64,000 nt of DNA. Source: Chrysogorgia sp. JL179-B06. Its lineage: Eukaryota; Cnidaria; Anthozoa; Scleralcyonacea; Chrysogorgiidae. The notes beneath the pieces are model-generated. The model did no database searches. It was not told where the DNA came from and saw nothing but the letters and a program-made list of their open reading frames with translations. A program made the translations under genes and the position numbers. The DNA is taken from NCBI GenBank assembly GCA_035772405.1, contig JAYKKM010000469.1, positions 2,668,001 to 2,732,000 on the forward strand. Direction: 5' to 3'. Each line of letters begins with the position of its first letter. Positions within the stretch are counted from its first letter, which is position 1. Positions 1-10,257 of the stretch are shown piece after piece.

Positions 1-60
1 GACCCAGCAATTGGTAATTATTCGTTGATTCCTGTCTTCCTGTGATAAGAAATATAGATA

Positions 61-300
61 TTACCATCATTGATTATCATCGTCATCATCAATCATCACC
101 ATCATCATGATGATTACCATCATGATCATGATCACCATCAATCGATTCATCATCGTCATGATAATCATTATCGTTATCAACATCGATTCATCATCATAAT
201 CATCTTTGCATATTATCATTATCATCATTGTAATCATCATATTGTATTCATTGTCCATGATAATATCATTAATACGTTGATAGATATATTTATGAATTTT
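61..300. repeat. ATC/ATG-rich simple repeat
   Basis: Degenerate trinucleotide microsatellite made of ATC, CAT and TCA units with TTA interruptions. Both strands stay open in several frames and give low-complexity His/Ile/Met peptides, so no gene is called here. Confidence 0.8.
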
Positions 301-1273
301 TAAATATTAAAATATTATCTTGCCTTACCACAGCTACCAGATGTACAATTTCAATTCCAAAAGTGACAGTAAAATTCAAGTTAGTCTTAAAATAGCTCTT
401 TGGATGTGCGAACTTATTGTATCCACTTAGTAATTCAGTGATAAGTTGGCTCTCTATTTTATCTTTGGATATTTCCATTTTCAACTCTATAAAACGTAAA
501 CAAGGAACTGGACATCACAATTGTTACCAATTTCCCGTACAGACCTCGAACGCGGTTAATATTTAACAATTAGATAACGAGGCGGAGCCGAGTTCATTAT
601 CGCTAATAGAAAACAAGGGCGAGTTGTCTAATTGCTTTAGTATAAATTTACAATTACAAGTCTCTAACCCAAGAAATAACTTATATTTCGCATTTTTCAT
701 GAAAAAAATGTAAATAACTATTCCTTCGAAATCACGCGACTATATCACCCCAGAAGTTTAGTATCAGCGGATAGTAACTCCTAGAAATTTGTCAATTTAT
801 ACTAAGTATAGATATCATATGATAGATAGCTCTGATAACCGAATGAGGAAAATCCTTTTTTCACTCCATGAACGACAATATACATAAAAGATAATCACAT
901 AAAAATAATTTTGGCACGGTAACCTCAACAGCGCGTAAGCCATACGATACAATACAATACAATACAAGATTTATCAGGTTCCCCACAGGGATCATACCTA
1001 ACTTAGTTTGTTCAAAAGTCCAACTTATCATGTGCCGAACCCAATGCATATTAAGTTCGACAAAGTTACACATAATATATTTGGTCATTTATTCGCAACA
1101 CAAACAGAAGTCGTCTCTTCGCGCGTCCAACTTATGAGGAGGTGACGTATTATAGTATTTTGTTAATTTTGAGCTCGTTCCAGTTTTTCTCGGTCAAATG
1201 CATTAGGTTCGGCACATTATAAATCGACGTTTGAAACCACGTCGAACTTAATGCATTAAGGCGGTCGAACTTA
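301..1273. other. AT-rich intergenic DNA with short inverted GTCGAACTTAA motifs
   Basis: No gene seen. Between about 1010 and 1270 the words GTGCCGAAC, AATGCAT and AAGTTCGAC occur in both orientations (for example near 1030-1060, 1196-1215 and 1240-1275), and GTCGAACTTAA recurs near 1847. This looks like an old foldback element into which the 1274-1818 MITE inserted. Confidence 0.4.
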
Positions 1274-1818
1274 GAGGGTGATAACATGGACCGGGCTAGC
1301 CCGGTTTGCCGGGATCCAGGTTATCGCAACCGGGCTAGCCCGGTTAACCGGGATGAAATTCTTCATGTAATCGATTTCATCTCGGCAGAGCGGGATAGGA
1401 AAGTTGCTTCAGTTAAGCCTAAGCGAAAAACCAAGACTACCGAAAGATAAGGCTTCGCTCCCTGCGATTTAAATGGGACATTTTGATCGCTTTCTTCTCC
1501 GCAGTTTCTTTAGCCGAATGTATCTTCTTTGAACAATAGCTTCATAGCATAATAAGCCAACAGCCTATTATTACAGTGCTTACGGAACAGAACATATACG
1601 TACATAATCCCATAAAACTGCAGTAGGAATGAACAAACTATGGCTAAATGAGACATTTTGTGGTTATGATTTCAAACATTACCGACAAATTTTCCCGCAA
1701 TTTTTACTTCACCCGATTCCCTGACTAAAATCTTCCATGTAATCGTTTCGTAAACTCAGCCCGGCTTACCGGGACTCAGCCCGGCTTACCGGGCTAGCCC
1801 GGTCCATGTAATCACCCC
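1274..1818. mobile_element. MITE with GC-rich terminal inverted repeats
   Basis: The left end (GGGTGATAACATGG, then CCGGGCTAGCCCGGT) is matched in inverted orientation at the right end (ACCGGGCTAGCCCGGT, then CCATGTAATCACCCC). The trinucleotide TTA flanks both sides (1271-1273 and 1819-1821). The CCGGG/CCCGG words are reiterated subterminally. There is no transposase. A 3-bp TTA duplication would fit PIF/Harbinger-type MITEs, but that family assignment is inference. Confidence 0.65.
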
Positions 1819-1821
1819 TTA

Positions 1822-2720
1822 ATATCAGGGTTGACCTGTTTAAAATCGTCGAACTTAATTGCTCCCACATTCACTACATCATGAAAGTAAGTAAGTAACA
1901 AGGAGTGTTCGCGAGCGAATATCCCAGTATACTCTCACGATTAAATCTACTACATCCCAGCATGCACTAGGATACGAAACCGGTCCAATTAATCGCAGTG
2001 CGTGAACGTACCTCCAAGATTTTCGCTCTGATCTTGTTTTTCGATTGCTTGCGTGATCCCGCAAAAGATTAGCGTGAACGTGAATACGAGAGATGACATT
2101 TTCTGATGCTATGTACGTCTTGAACACTTTGAACAAAACTGAAATTCACGAAAAAACACTGTTCAAATTCAAAAGCTGATATTGAAATACCAAGCCTCGA
2201 TATAAATGATGACAAACTGTCACAAACTTTGTATCGCATTGGAAAACAGCATGCAAACGTTCTTCAAACAAAAGCAATTTTGGGTCCTTGTCAAAACAAC
2301 ATAACCTTATATCTGTCATATTGACTGAAATGCTCTGAATGAAGCTAATAGTCCAACTCTTTCAGACAGGAGAGAGGTTATTTGAAGACATCGTTAAAGA
2401 TGAAAACCACAAGTTAGCCAGATTGTAATTGCCTCCGAAGGCTAGCTTTCACACTCATCGACTTAGATTCAAGAGAACTTTTCAGTCCATTAAATGTAAA
2501 ACCAAGCGTCTGCAATAGTCTTTCATTGTGCATTACGCTAAAGTCAGACCATTGCAGTGTAAATAATATATAAATAACATACAGTAATTATGAGTATTTT
2601 TAAAGTTGTAGATTTAGATTGTACTAATACTAAACCTAATACTAACCCTGGTTTTTCATATATACACAGTAAATCTCATGAGCATTTTTAATGTAGATTT
2701 AGATTATACTAAACCTAATA
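1822..2720. other. Non-coding, no feature recognised
   Basis: No protein with family features, no tRNA and no repeat larger than short words is seen in this stretch. Open frames here lack any recognisable motif. Confidence 0.4.
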
Positions 2721-2726
2721 CTAAAC

Positions 2727-3085
2727 CAAAAATAATAATAATAATAATAATAATATAGTATTTATATAGCGCATTCTCCATAACTGCCGGAATGCGCTTT
2801 ACATCCTTTGTAGACACACTAATAAAATAAAAAATAAATAATATCTAAAAGCTAATTACAAAAAGATTAAAATTATATTAATTACCTATATAATATCTAA
2901 ATGTCTTTAGTAACATGCTTCTTAATGTCTTTGGTAAAACGCTAATTGTAAATATCTAAATGTCTTTAGTAAAACGCTAATTTAAATAAATGTGTCTTCA
3001 GCTTACTATTAAACACTTGAACAGATTCACTCATTCTTATTTCCATATGTCAGTCCATTCCATAACAGTTTCGAAGTAATAACTA
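2727..3085 (-). mobile_element. LINE 3'-end fragment (L2/CR1-like)
   Basis: Read on the minus strand, the segment carries a short C-terminal coding remnant with the words FNSKLKTHLFKLA. It then has a 3' tail whose GTAAAGCGCATT-type block ends in an (ATT)n run, seen on + as AATAAT repeats at 2728-2755. The fuller LINE at 34617-35885 ends the same way (TYLFKLA, then TGTAAAGCG and an (ATT)n tail), so both belong to one family. The rest of the element is missing, as is usual for 5'-truncated LINEs. Confidence 0.6.
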
Positions 3086-3293
3086 ACCCTAGTTTTTCAT
3101 ACGCCGTTTTCCATTACGCTGTTTATTAACACACAACTAAAACTCAAGAGAACGTATTCGTCACATAAATGTAATATATGTATTACAAAATTAAAGTATG
3201 TATTTTAACCCACTCCGGATTCTAGAGTTACTAAACCGCGTGTTTCATTCAGATTAATTATCCTTTATACGAGCTTCACCGCAATACTACTTA

Positions 3294-3376
3294 GGCTGCG
3301 TTACACTAGAGCAAAAGTAACCGGATTCGTAAAACAATGTGAATCCTGTTACATTTGCTCTAGTGTAAACGCAGCC
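3294..3376. mobile_element. Short palindromic MITE
   Basis: Near-perfect 83-bp foldback. GGCTGCGT(T)ACACTAGAGCAAA on the left pairs with TTTGCTCTAGTGTAAACGCAGCC on the right, with a GGATTC/GAATCC continuation into the stem. It has no coding capacity. Confidence 0.65.
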
Positions 3377-4042
3377 AAAGACAAACAAATACCTTGTGTT
3401 GGCTTGAGTGGCTCTCCAAACTTTACACTGTCTCTCGAACTGAAAACGAAGTTGCACTATATACAATAAATTCAATGGTTTGCACCGTTATGCAGTTAAC
3501 ATAACTGGAGTCAGAATCCTGACAAGTGCTACACCTATAGTTAATCGATGTTTAACTTCCTTCTCGCAAACAAATGGATTCTGGCAAACAAATGGACTCT
3601 TCGCGATACGTTAGAAGCCCTACCGCCCTCTTGTTTCACGTTAACTCAAGGAATCAGAACATTTCTTTGTATATACATAGAAATGTTAAACACTGCACTC
3701 CCTACAGTGATACTGTTTATCGTGACAGTTTGTTTTTGCGTTGAACTCGCTAATAAGGTGCAAGTTTTTAACAAAAGTGCAGGTTGGGGGTAAATTTCCC
3801 GCTGTTACATACCATAATCATAGTAATCTCAGGGCAATATATATCAGGTGATTAAATGAATAACATTGTTTAAAACACACACCGAAACTGTCCTAGTTGA
3901 GACGAAATTGTGACATATTGATTCTTGCCATTTGTTATACTGGTGGTTTATGAAATAAAAATAATTAACATCATGCAAAGTAAGTGTGTTGGCGGTCTTG
4001 GGGTCTCTTGGGGTCTAAATGCACTATAAATAAGGTCTAAAT
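3377..4042. other. Non-coding, no feature recognised
   Basis: One ORF of 81 codons (3548-3793) lies here but has no family features. Nothing else is seen apart from a short repeated word (CAAATGGA) in that ORF. Confidence 0.35.
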
Positions 4043-4054
4043 GCACTTAGGGCC

Positions 4055-4541
4055 AACCTCGTTCCCAGGGCATTTTGCCTCCACGGTGGAAGGTCGGCGA
4101 AAATGGCCCTGGGATCGGCTGGTCACATGACACCCAGAATTTCTGGGTGTTTGGATTCGATAATTTTTGTGGTCTTTGTTCCATTGCCTTTGTCTATTTT
4201 GTTGACCAGAATAATTGAGAAATATTCAATGCTCTTCAGAGTTGTTCATGTCAGCATTCGTCGGCATAAAAGCAGCTAACAAGCTTAATAATCCACCATA
4301 CATCCATGGTTATCTCTTACAAAAGGTATGGAGAAGCATATATCCAATTTAGCGAAAGCTATCACTTCTAATTTGCTGTAAAATTTCAAGACAGCATTCA
4401 GATTTAGATGAATAAATTATACTTGGCTGAATTAATTTTGTTATATGACAAGCCAATCGCATTATAGAATGGACCAGCCGATCCCAGGGCCATTTTCGCC
4501 GACCTTACGCTGTGGTGGCAAAATGCCCTGGGTACGAGGTT
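4055..4541. mobile_element. Foldback MITE with about 75-bp inverted ends
   Basis: The left arm (AACCTCGTTCCCAGGGCATT ... ATCGGCTGGTC, 4055-4125) recurs inverted at 4470-4541 (GACCAGCCGATCCCAGGG ... GGTACGAGGTT). A direct repeat GCACTTAGGGCC flanks the element at 4043-4054 and 4542-4553 and is a candidate target-site duplication, although 12 bp is long. The interior is non-coding. The word AACCTCGTTCCCAG recurs at about 57418, inside the TTAA-flanked element. Confidence 0.7.
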
Positions 4542-4549
4542 GCACTTAG

Positions 4550-4770
4550 GGCCTGTTTACATGATCCCGGGATACCGGGATGTCCCGATTGCCCGAGACG
4601 TATTTTATCCCGGGTTTATATGATGCGGGATGCGGGATGAAACAAAAACTAATTTTATTCGCATAAAAAGCATCCCAACGAATGTTTTTTATTACTATGT
4701 TTTTTCAAACGGCTGTGAGGGAGACTACCGGGATCCCGGTCAGGCTGGATGTCTTGGTCTCCATATAAAC
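4550..4770. repeat. GC-rich CCCGGGAT repeat block, probable degraded MITE
   Basis: Multiple CCCGGGAT, CCGGGATG and GCGGGATG words lie between a left GGGCCTGTTTACATGATCCC and a right CCGGGATCCCGGTC ... CTCCATATAAACGC, which are imperfect inverted ends. ORFs across it are low in information and not called. Confidence 0.45.
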
Positions 4771-4959
4771 GCAACTGCGAAAATAACAGTACATTATATA
4801 CAAACCGAGATCAAACAGACCCTGAGTCGCTTACGTCAATGCCAAGCTCGTGGCACCCGACCGGGTCTCCACTTCAGGACTTACCGTGCTGTTCGTCGTA
4901 CACGATACTTCATTCCCTCCTACCCGCAACCCTCATCTAGCATAGCTCAACAGTATTGT

Positions 4960-5190
4960 GCTCCCTTGCTTCGTACTGTCCTTTCGGGGACATTATATTA
5001 ATATGCTACTTTGCTCTCATACAGTCGTTGGGGACCATATTTGGGTTATTGTGCTTTCACACAATCGTTGGGGGACTGTATGCTACTTTGCTTTTGCAGT
5101 CGTTGGGGACTGTATTCATGTGTGCTACTTTGCTTCGTACAGTCGTTGGGGACTGTATTTGTGATATGTTTTTCTTGCATACTGTCGGCA
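4960..5190. repeat. Degenerate minisatellite, CAGTCGTTGGGGAC core
   Basis: About five imperfect units of 40-60 bp, each carrying (C/A)A(G/A)TCGTTGGGGAC(T) followed by TGCTACTTTGCTTC-like sequence, at about 5018, 5059, 5096, 5139 and the flanks. The overlapping ORFs in this stretch are products of the repeat. Confidence 0.65.
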
Positions 5191-5394
5191 GCTGATCAGT
5201 ATTTGCTTTCGTCGTTATGCTGTTTGTTGTACACGCAGGCTTTGGGGCCACATGTCATGCTATTTCGCTAGTTTGCTGGGATTTGCTCTGCCGCTGTTTA
5301 TAGTTGTGCTTCTTTATTAATTCAAGTTGTGCCCATTGCTGGGCAGGCTAGGGTACGGAACTGCCTGTAGTTGCCTTCTGGGCTTACGATTCAT

Positions 5395-5725
5395 CTAGGT
5401 CTGCTCTCCGGCTATTCTGGGTGATAACTAATAATTTGTGTTTGTCTCCTCAGGTTTACTGTGTATAAATTAACATCAGTGTACAGTCGCTCCAGTACAT
5501 CTGCCGATCTGGTCTGCTGTTTGGCTAGTATTTTATAATGTTAGTGTGTGTACAATCGCGCCAGTATATCTGGTCTGCTCCCCGGCTATTCTGGGTGATA
5601 ACAGTTAAGTTGTGTTTGTCTCCTGTTCTGCTGCATGTGTTTACTGTGTATAAATTAACATTAGTGTACAGTCGTGTCAATACATCTTGTCTGCTGCTCG
5701 GCTACTCCGGGTGATATTTTAATGT
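5395..5725. repeat. Three imperfect direct repeats (GGCTATTCTGGGTGATA)
   Basis: GTCTGCTC-CCGGCTATTCTGGGTGATAAC occurs near 5399-5430 and 5570-5600, and in a diverged form near 5688-5720. The copies are about 170 and 120 bp apart and each follows a TGTATAAATTAACAT(C/T)AGTGTACAGTCG-type stretch. Nothing coding is seen. Confidence 0.6.
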
Positions 5726-6181
5726 TAAGTGTTTGAGTTTAATAATTTATGTTACCAAAGATAATACAAAATTTGATGAACCAAAAGTTAGTAATATATG
5801 GTAACCAGTGGCGAAGCTGGCCATAACAACTGGTCGTGCTATGCTAATTACTCGGGCCGTAGCACGAGTCATAGTTTCGGCTCTGTTATTAGTATTATTC
5901 TTGGGGTTCCACAAATCTGCAAAATTGCGCAATAATAGTTCCCAGGCTTTTGCGAACCGTGAGGCATGTTGCGGGCCATTTGAGCCAAATTCGACAGCTT
6001 TGCTTTTCGTCGAGTTGTTCTTTGACTCTGTTGGTAGATTTTGAAAGTGTGTTGATCGTGAATACGTTCACCATATTCTTATAACTCGCTGATCGTGGTA
6101 GACCTATAATAAAAGATGACGAGCGATTTCGGGTTGGTCCGGATATTGATAACCGTAGAGCGAATATTTATTAAGTGAAAA

Positions 6182-6234
6182 CAACTCCGACGATACGATA
6201 TCGTGGCGCAACTCCGACGATACGATATCGTGGT
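6182..6234. repeat. Duplicated 27-bp palindromic unit
   Basis: AACTCCGACGATACGATATCGTGG is present twice in tandem. Each unit contains the palindrome CGATATCG inside ACGATATCGT. It sits just upstream of the Penelope-like reverse transcriptase remnant. Confidence 0.6.
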
Positions 6235-6261
6235 TTACCAATATACCCAACAAGAATAGAC

Positions 6262-7640
6262 ACACGTTTTTATCGTTCGACATCGTAAATTTTTATCCAT
6301 CTATTTCCGAGCAATTACTAGATGACGCCATCAATTGGTCTAAGCAATTCACCACCATTTCCGAAAACGACATCAAAATCATCAAACACGCAAGAAAATC
6401 CCTCCTTTTTAACAACGGCAAAGCATGGACAAAACAAAACTCGCTCAACTTTTTTGACGTAACCATGGGCAGCTATGACGGCGCCGAAATATGTGAACTA
6501 GTTGGCCTATTTTTCCTCAGCACGCTCGACAACCGATTTGGAAACCAAATAGGATTATACCGAGACGACGGCCTAGCAGCTATCACCACCACCTCCGGAA
6601 GATTAGCTGACAAGGCGCGCAAAGATCTAATCCAAATCTTCGCAAATTTCGGCCTAAAAATCACGGCCGATGCTAACCTGAAACGCGTGAATTTCCTTGA
6701 CATAACGTTTGACCTAACTGACGGTACGTACAAACCATTCAGAAAACCTAACGACGAACCACTTTACGTTAACCGACTATCTAACCACCCCCCCTCCATA
6801 CTACGCCAACTACCATTATCAATCAACAAACGCATCAACAAACTCTCATGCGACAAACGAACATTCGACGCTGCCGCACCGCTCTACAACGACGCCTTAA
6901 AACACAGCAATTTTGACACAAACCTCACATACGAACCACCCGCGCAGAACGGAAACGACTACCCTAACTATAATCAACAACGAAAACGGAACAGACAACG
7001 CAACGGCCAACGCTATTTGGTATAACCCACCTTTTAGTAAGAACGTTCAAACGAACATAGGGCGAGACTTTCTATCACTACTTGACAAACATTTCCCCCC
7101 TTCCAACAAACTATATAGCATATTCAACCGACATACTGTACGAGTCAGTTACAGCTGCCTACCTAACATGAAATCTTTTATTTCCCAACATAACAACAAA
7201 ATACTCAACCAACACACTAAACAACAAACGAACACTCAAAACACAAACGAATGCAACTGCAGACGACCAGACGAATGCCCAATCGAGAATAAATGCCTGT
7301 CAGAAAGCGTGGTCTACCAAGCTGTTACCACAGTATTCAAGAACAGATACCGAAACCACACAAAGTCGTTTTCACACAGAAAATACGCCGATGAAACGGA
7401 ACTGTGAAAGTATATTTGGAAATTGAGTGATTCTAAGCGCGCGTTCAAGATAAATTGCCAAATTGGTCGCTAAGAAAGAAAATTCCCGCCTACAAAATCG
7501 GCTCACGAAGGTGTAACTTGTGCTTGGAAGAAAAACTAATCCTACTGAAGGACCGGAAACACGAACTACTGAACAGACGCTCTGAACTTTTTAGTAAATG
7601 TAGACACGTAACACGACACCTCGTTTCATCATGTAAATAG
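6262..7640 (+). mobile_element. Penelope-like retroelement, degenerate (RT + GIY-YIG-type C-terminus)
   Basis: An open frame from about 6262 to 7025 carries RT motif A (FDIVNFYPSI) and a motif C variant (LYRDDGL), followed by NFLDITFDL and KPFRKPND blocks. After a frameshift, 6913-7407 supplies the next part, with CNCR/CPIENKC cysteines, a VVYQA start of a GIY-YIG-like domain, and RYRNHTKSF. Another shift gives 7455-7640, with CNLCLEEK and LNRRSELFSKCRH. Penelope-like elements pair an RT with a GIY-YIG endonuclease. Here the Tyr-x-Gly core expected between VVYQA and KNRYRNH is absent, a small deletion. Codon use is C-rich (AAC, ACC), unlike the AT-rich virus. It is dead by frameshifts. The family call rests on the RT motifs, the Cys/His pattern and the hammerhead directly downstream. 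Confidence 0.7.
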
Positions 7641-7667
7641 AGTTTAACTAGATAATCGAGTCTGTCA

Positions 7668-7710
7668 GTTGCCTGACGATCGCGTATAAGCGTGAAACTC
7701 GAGTAGCGAC
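7668..7710 (+). ncRNA. Hammerhead ribozyme candidate (type I)
   Basis: The conserved core is in order: CTGACGA (7673-7679), stem II CGC/GCG with loop GTATAA (7681-7692), GAAA (7694-7697), a very short palindromic stem III ACTC/GAGT (7697-7704), and cleavage triplet GTA (7703-7705). Stem I pairs GTTGC (7668-7672) with GCGAC (7706-7710) over 5 bp including one G-U. Very short stem III hammerheads that act as dimers are known from Penelope-like elements, and this one lies 30 nt after a Penelope-like coding remnant. Cleavage activity is inference. Confidence 0.6.
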
Positions 7711-7723
7711 AGCTTTTTCACTT

Positions 7724-7728
7724 AATAT

Positions 7729-7826
<98 letters not shown>
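7724..7826. repeat. (TA)n microsatellite
   Basis: About 100 bp of almost uninterrupted TA dinucleotides. It directly precedes the 238-bp satellite. Confidence 0.95.
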
Positions 7827-7827
<1 letters not shown>

Positions 7828-8681
7828 GAAAGTATACAATGTGCCCTACCGGCTATCACCATAATGGCTTTATGGTAACTGTGGACTTGGGACCCACTAT
7901 GTACGGCTACACATTGTAGGATTGCATTGTGGAGTCACCAAAGTGCTCAAACTGCGAGCAGTGAGCAATGCATAATGCAAACAGTAAACGTCTCATTGAG
8001 AGAGACTCTCCACCCAATCCATAAGAGTGCTCAAACCGCACGAGCAGTGAGCGTAATATATACATGAAAGTATACAATGTGCCCTACCGGCTATCACCAT
8101 AATGGCTTTATGGTAACTGTGGACTTGGGACCCACTATGTACGGCTACACATTGTAGGATTGCATTGTGGAGTCACCAAAGTGCTCAAACTGCGAGCAGT
8201 GAGCAATGCATAATGCAAACAGTAAACGTCTCATTGAGAGAGACTCTCCACCCAATCCATAAGAGTGCTCAAACCGCACGAGCAGTGAGCGTAATATATA
8301 CATGAAAGTATACAATGTGCCCTACCGGCTATCACCATAATGGCTTTATGGTAACTGTGGACTTGGGACCCACTATGTACGGCCACACATTGTAGGATTG
8401 CATTGTGGAGTCACCAAAGTGCTCAAACTGCGAGCAGTGAGCAATGCATAATGCAAACAGTAAACGTCTCATTGAGAGAGACTCTCCACCCAATCCATAA
8501 GAGTGTTCAAACCGCACGAGCAGTGAGCGTAATATATACATGAAAGTATACAATGTGCCCTACCGGCTATCACCATAATGGCTTTATGGTAACTGTGGAC
8601 TTGGGACCCACTATGTACGGCTACACATTGTAGGATTGCATTGTGGAGTCACCAAAGTGCTCAAACTGCGAGCAGTGAGCA
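7823..8681. repeat. 238-bp tandem satellite, 3.6 copies
   Basis: The word TACATGAAAGTATACAATG starts at 7823, 8061, 8299 and 8537, giving an exact period of 238 bp. Copies differ at only a few bases (for example GGCTACAC against GGCCACAC in copy 3 and GTGCTC against GTGTTC). The fourth copy breaks off after GAGCAGTGAGCA. No protein is encoded. The unit contains GAGCAGTGAGC twice, and the array sits between two TA-dinucleotide tracts. Confidence 0.95.
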
Positions 8682-8684
8682 GTG

Positions 8685-8716
<32 letters not shown>
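8685..8716. repeat. (AT)n microsatellite
   Basis: About 30 bp of AT dinucleotides closing the right side of the 238-bp satellite. Confidence 0.9.
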
Positions 8717-8718
<2 letters not shown>

Positions 8719-8915
8719 AGTATGTATTTCATATTTATATCGTCGATCATTGATCATTATAAGTGACTATGCAGTGTATACTGCATATATTTTGCCTAAT
8801 AAATCAGGAAACATGTTGCCATCGAATAACCCTGTTTCACTTGACATTTTACTTGTAAATGAGACTCGACTCTCAAAATGTTCTTTATCTCAGTTGACAA
8901 TTTAGATTCATTTGG

Positions 8916-9137
8916 GGCTGGTGTTTACACTGTCAAAGTTTCTTTGAGTTCTAATTTGATCACAACTTTGAAACTAGGTGTCTACACTGACACACATTTT
9001 GATCAAACTATACTTTGATAGTTTGATCAAATAAACTTTGATAGTGACAGTGTAAACCAGGGTTTAAGGCTGGTTTATACTATCAAAGTTTCTTTGATCA
9101 AAGTATAGTTTGATCAAAGTGTTTGATAGTGTAAACA
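8916..9137. mobile_element. Pair of foldback MITE-like repeats (ACTTTGATAGT words)
   Basis: GGCTGGTGTTTACACTGTCAAAG (8916) is matched inverted by TTTGATAGTGACAGTGTAAACC (about 9037-9059). A second, related foldback follows, from GGCTGGTTTATACTATCAAAG (about 9068) to TTTGATAGTGTAAACA (about 9121-9136). Internal TTTGATCAAA palindromes recur. Both are non-coding. Confidence 0.6.
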
Positions 9138-9349
9138 TATTTCAAAGACTGCCAGACCATCAACCACAGGTGTATGCTTGACAATATTTTGTAGTTGTTT
9201 AAAGGGCCTCATGTTTATATGGAAACAAGTTACTTGGTGTTTATATGGAGTCTAGTTACTTGTTTAGGAAATTTCATCCCAGTCTTGTTATATATAAATT
9301 ACATATATCAATCGAACCAGTACATCATTGTAACCTTCGCTCTCCATCT

Positions 9350-9428
9350 GAGTCTCGGTAGCTCAATGGAACTAGAGCGTCTCACCAGCAATCAGAAGGT
9401 TACAGTTTCGATTCCTGTCTGTGACTCA
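9350..9428 (+). repeat. tRNA-like sequence, probable tRNA-derived SINE head
   Basis: A box A-like GGTAGCTCAATGG and a box B-like GTTTCGATTCC are spaced as in a tRNA gene, and GAGTC (9350) can pair with GACTC (9423-9427) like an acceptor stem. The arms between are poor, so a functional tRNA is unlikely. An RNA polymerase III promoter or SINE head fits better. No tail or flanking duplication was identified. Confidence 0.45.
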
Positions 9429-9429
9429 G

Positions 9430-10140
9430 GATAATTTTTTGAGGATATGAGCTTGACGATCATCTATGTATCATCTGATTATTATTTTCATTATCACAAT
9501 TATTATTATCACATCTCTTTGATGTTATAAAGAAACACTATAATTTTCGATTAAAATATGGGACGTTTTGGGTGTCATGAAAACCAGAACTAGTACCGTG
9601 CTTGCAAAAAGTATGAAGTGCATTTGTTTCATTATGAAATTGTTGTGTGAAGTTTTAAAAGTGCAATTCTGTTTTTTTCCATGTAATCTCGGGCATACCA
9701 TAGTGCAGTTTTACCAAATGATTATGGCATCATCAGATATATTTTTCAGTTACCAGTATTTTCATTAGTAGAAGTTGTAGTTATATAAAGGATCGCAAGT
9801 GGATTGGATTGCTAATAAAAGCTATCACTATAGTTGATCAATCAAGATATGGTCAATGGGGATACAATATGGTCTGGAAACTCAGCAAACTTCAAAGAGG
9901 TTAACAAATGATCTGCGATTAATGTCTGGCTGTACCTCACCATGCATAAATCCTTTGTTTTAGTTTTATTACTCAGGCTACCTATTGTAGCACCGAGTCC
10001 AGGTTTTGGCAGTCTTTCTGTGTTATTATCCTTTCTACCCTTTTGCATCAATTGCATCATATTTCCCTGTGCAGGCTAAAATAGCCCGAGTTAACGCCTA
10101 GCGGGCGTCTTGTTTCTAATGAGATATAACATATAAAATA
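9430..10140. other. Junction between host repeat DNA and the AT-rich virus; no gene
   Basis: Short ORFs (9568-9768 +, 9842-10060 -) have no family features. Base composition drops to very AT-rich from about 10120. The exact viral terminus and its target-site duplication could not be placed. Confidence 0.4.
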
Positions 10141-10172
10141 TATATAAATTATTTTCAAAACAAACTGTACAA

Positions 10173-10181
10173 TATAAATAG
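10173..10181 (+). promoter_or_regulatory. TATA box (TATAAATAG)
   Basis: TATAAATAG lies 85 nt before the ATG of the small basic ORF at 10258. It is the leftmost example of the TATA motif that recurs upstream of many viral genes here. Confidence 0.45.
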
Positions 10182-10257
10182 GAGGGTTTTCTTTTTTTCT
10201 TTTAAATCATTTTGATTGCTTGTAAGTAGTGTACTCTACTTCAGTTAACAAAAAAAT

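Noticed and set aside
67..303. His-, Met- and Ile-rich ORFs on both strands
   Set aside because: They are translations of an ATC-type microsatellite. No evidence of a gene.
1274..1818. Candidate CRISPR or bacterial attachment structure because of the repeated GC-rich palindromes
   Set aside because: No regularly spaced direct repeats with unique spacers and the context is eukaryotic; a MITE explains it.
4630..5271. Several overlapping ORFs of 60-120 codons
   Set aside because: They follow the CCCGGGAT and CAGTCGTTGGGGAC repeats in three frames at once. Composition is explained by the repeats.
7648..7839. Minus-strand ORF with a long Tyr-Ile repeat
   Set aside because: Product of the TA dinucleotide microsatellite.
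9350..9428. A functional tRNA gene
   Set aside because: The D- and anticodon arms do not fold convincingly and no clear anticodon loop is present; kept only as a SINE-like sequence.
9568..10060. Two ORFs of 66 and 72 codons at the left edge of the virus
   Set aside because: No motifs, no TATA box at the usual distance, and the composition matches the host flank.
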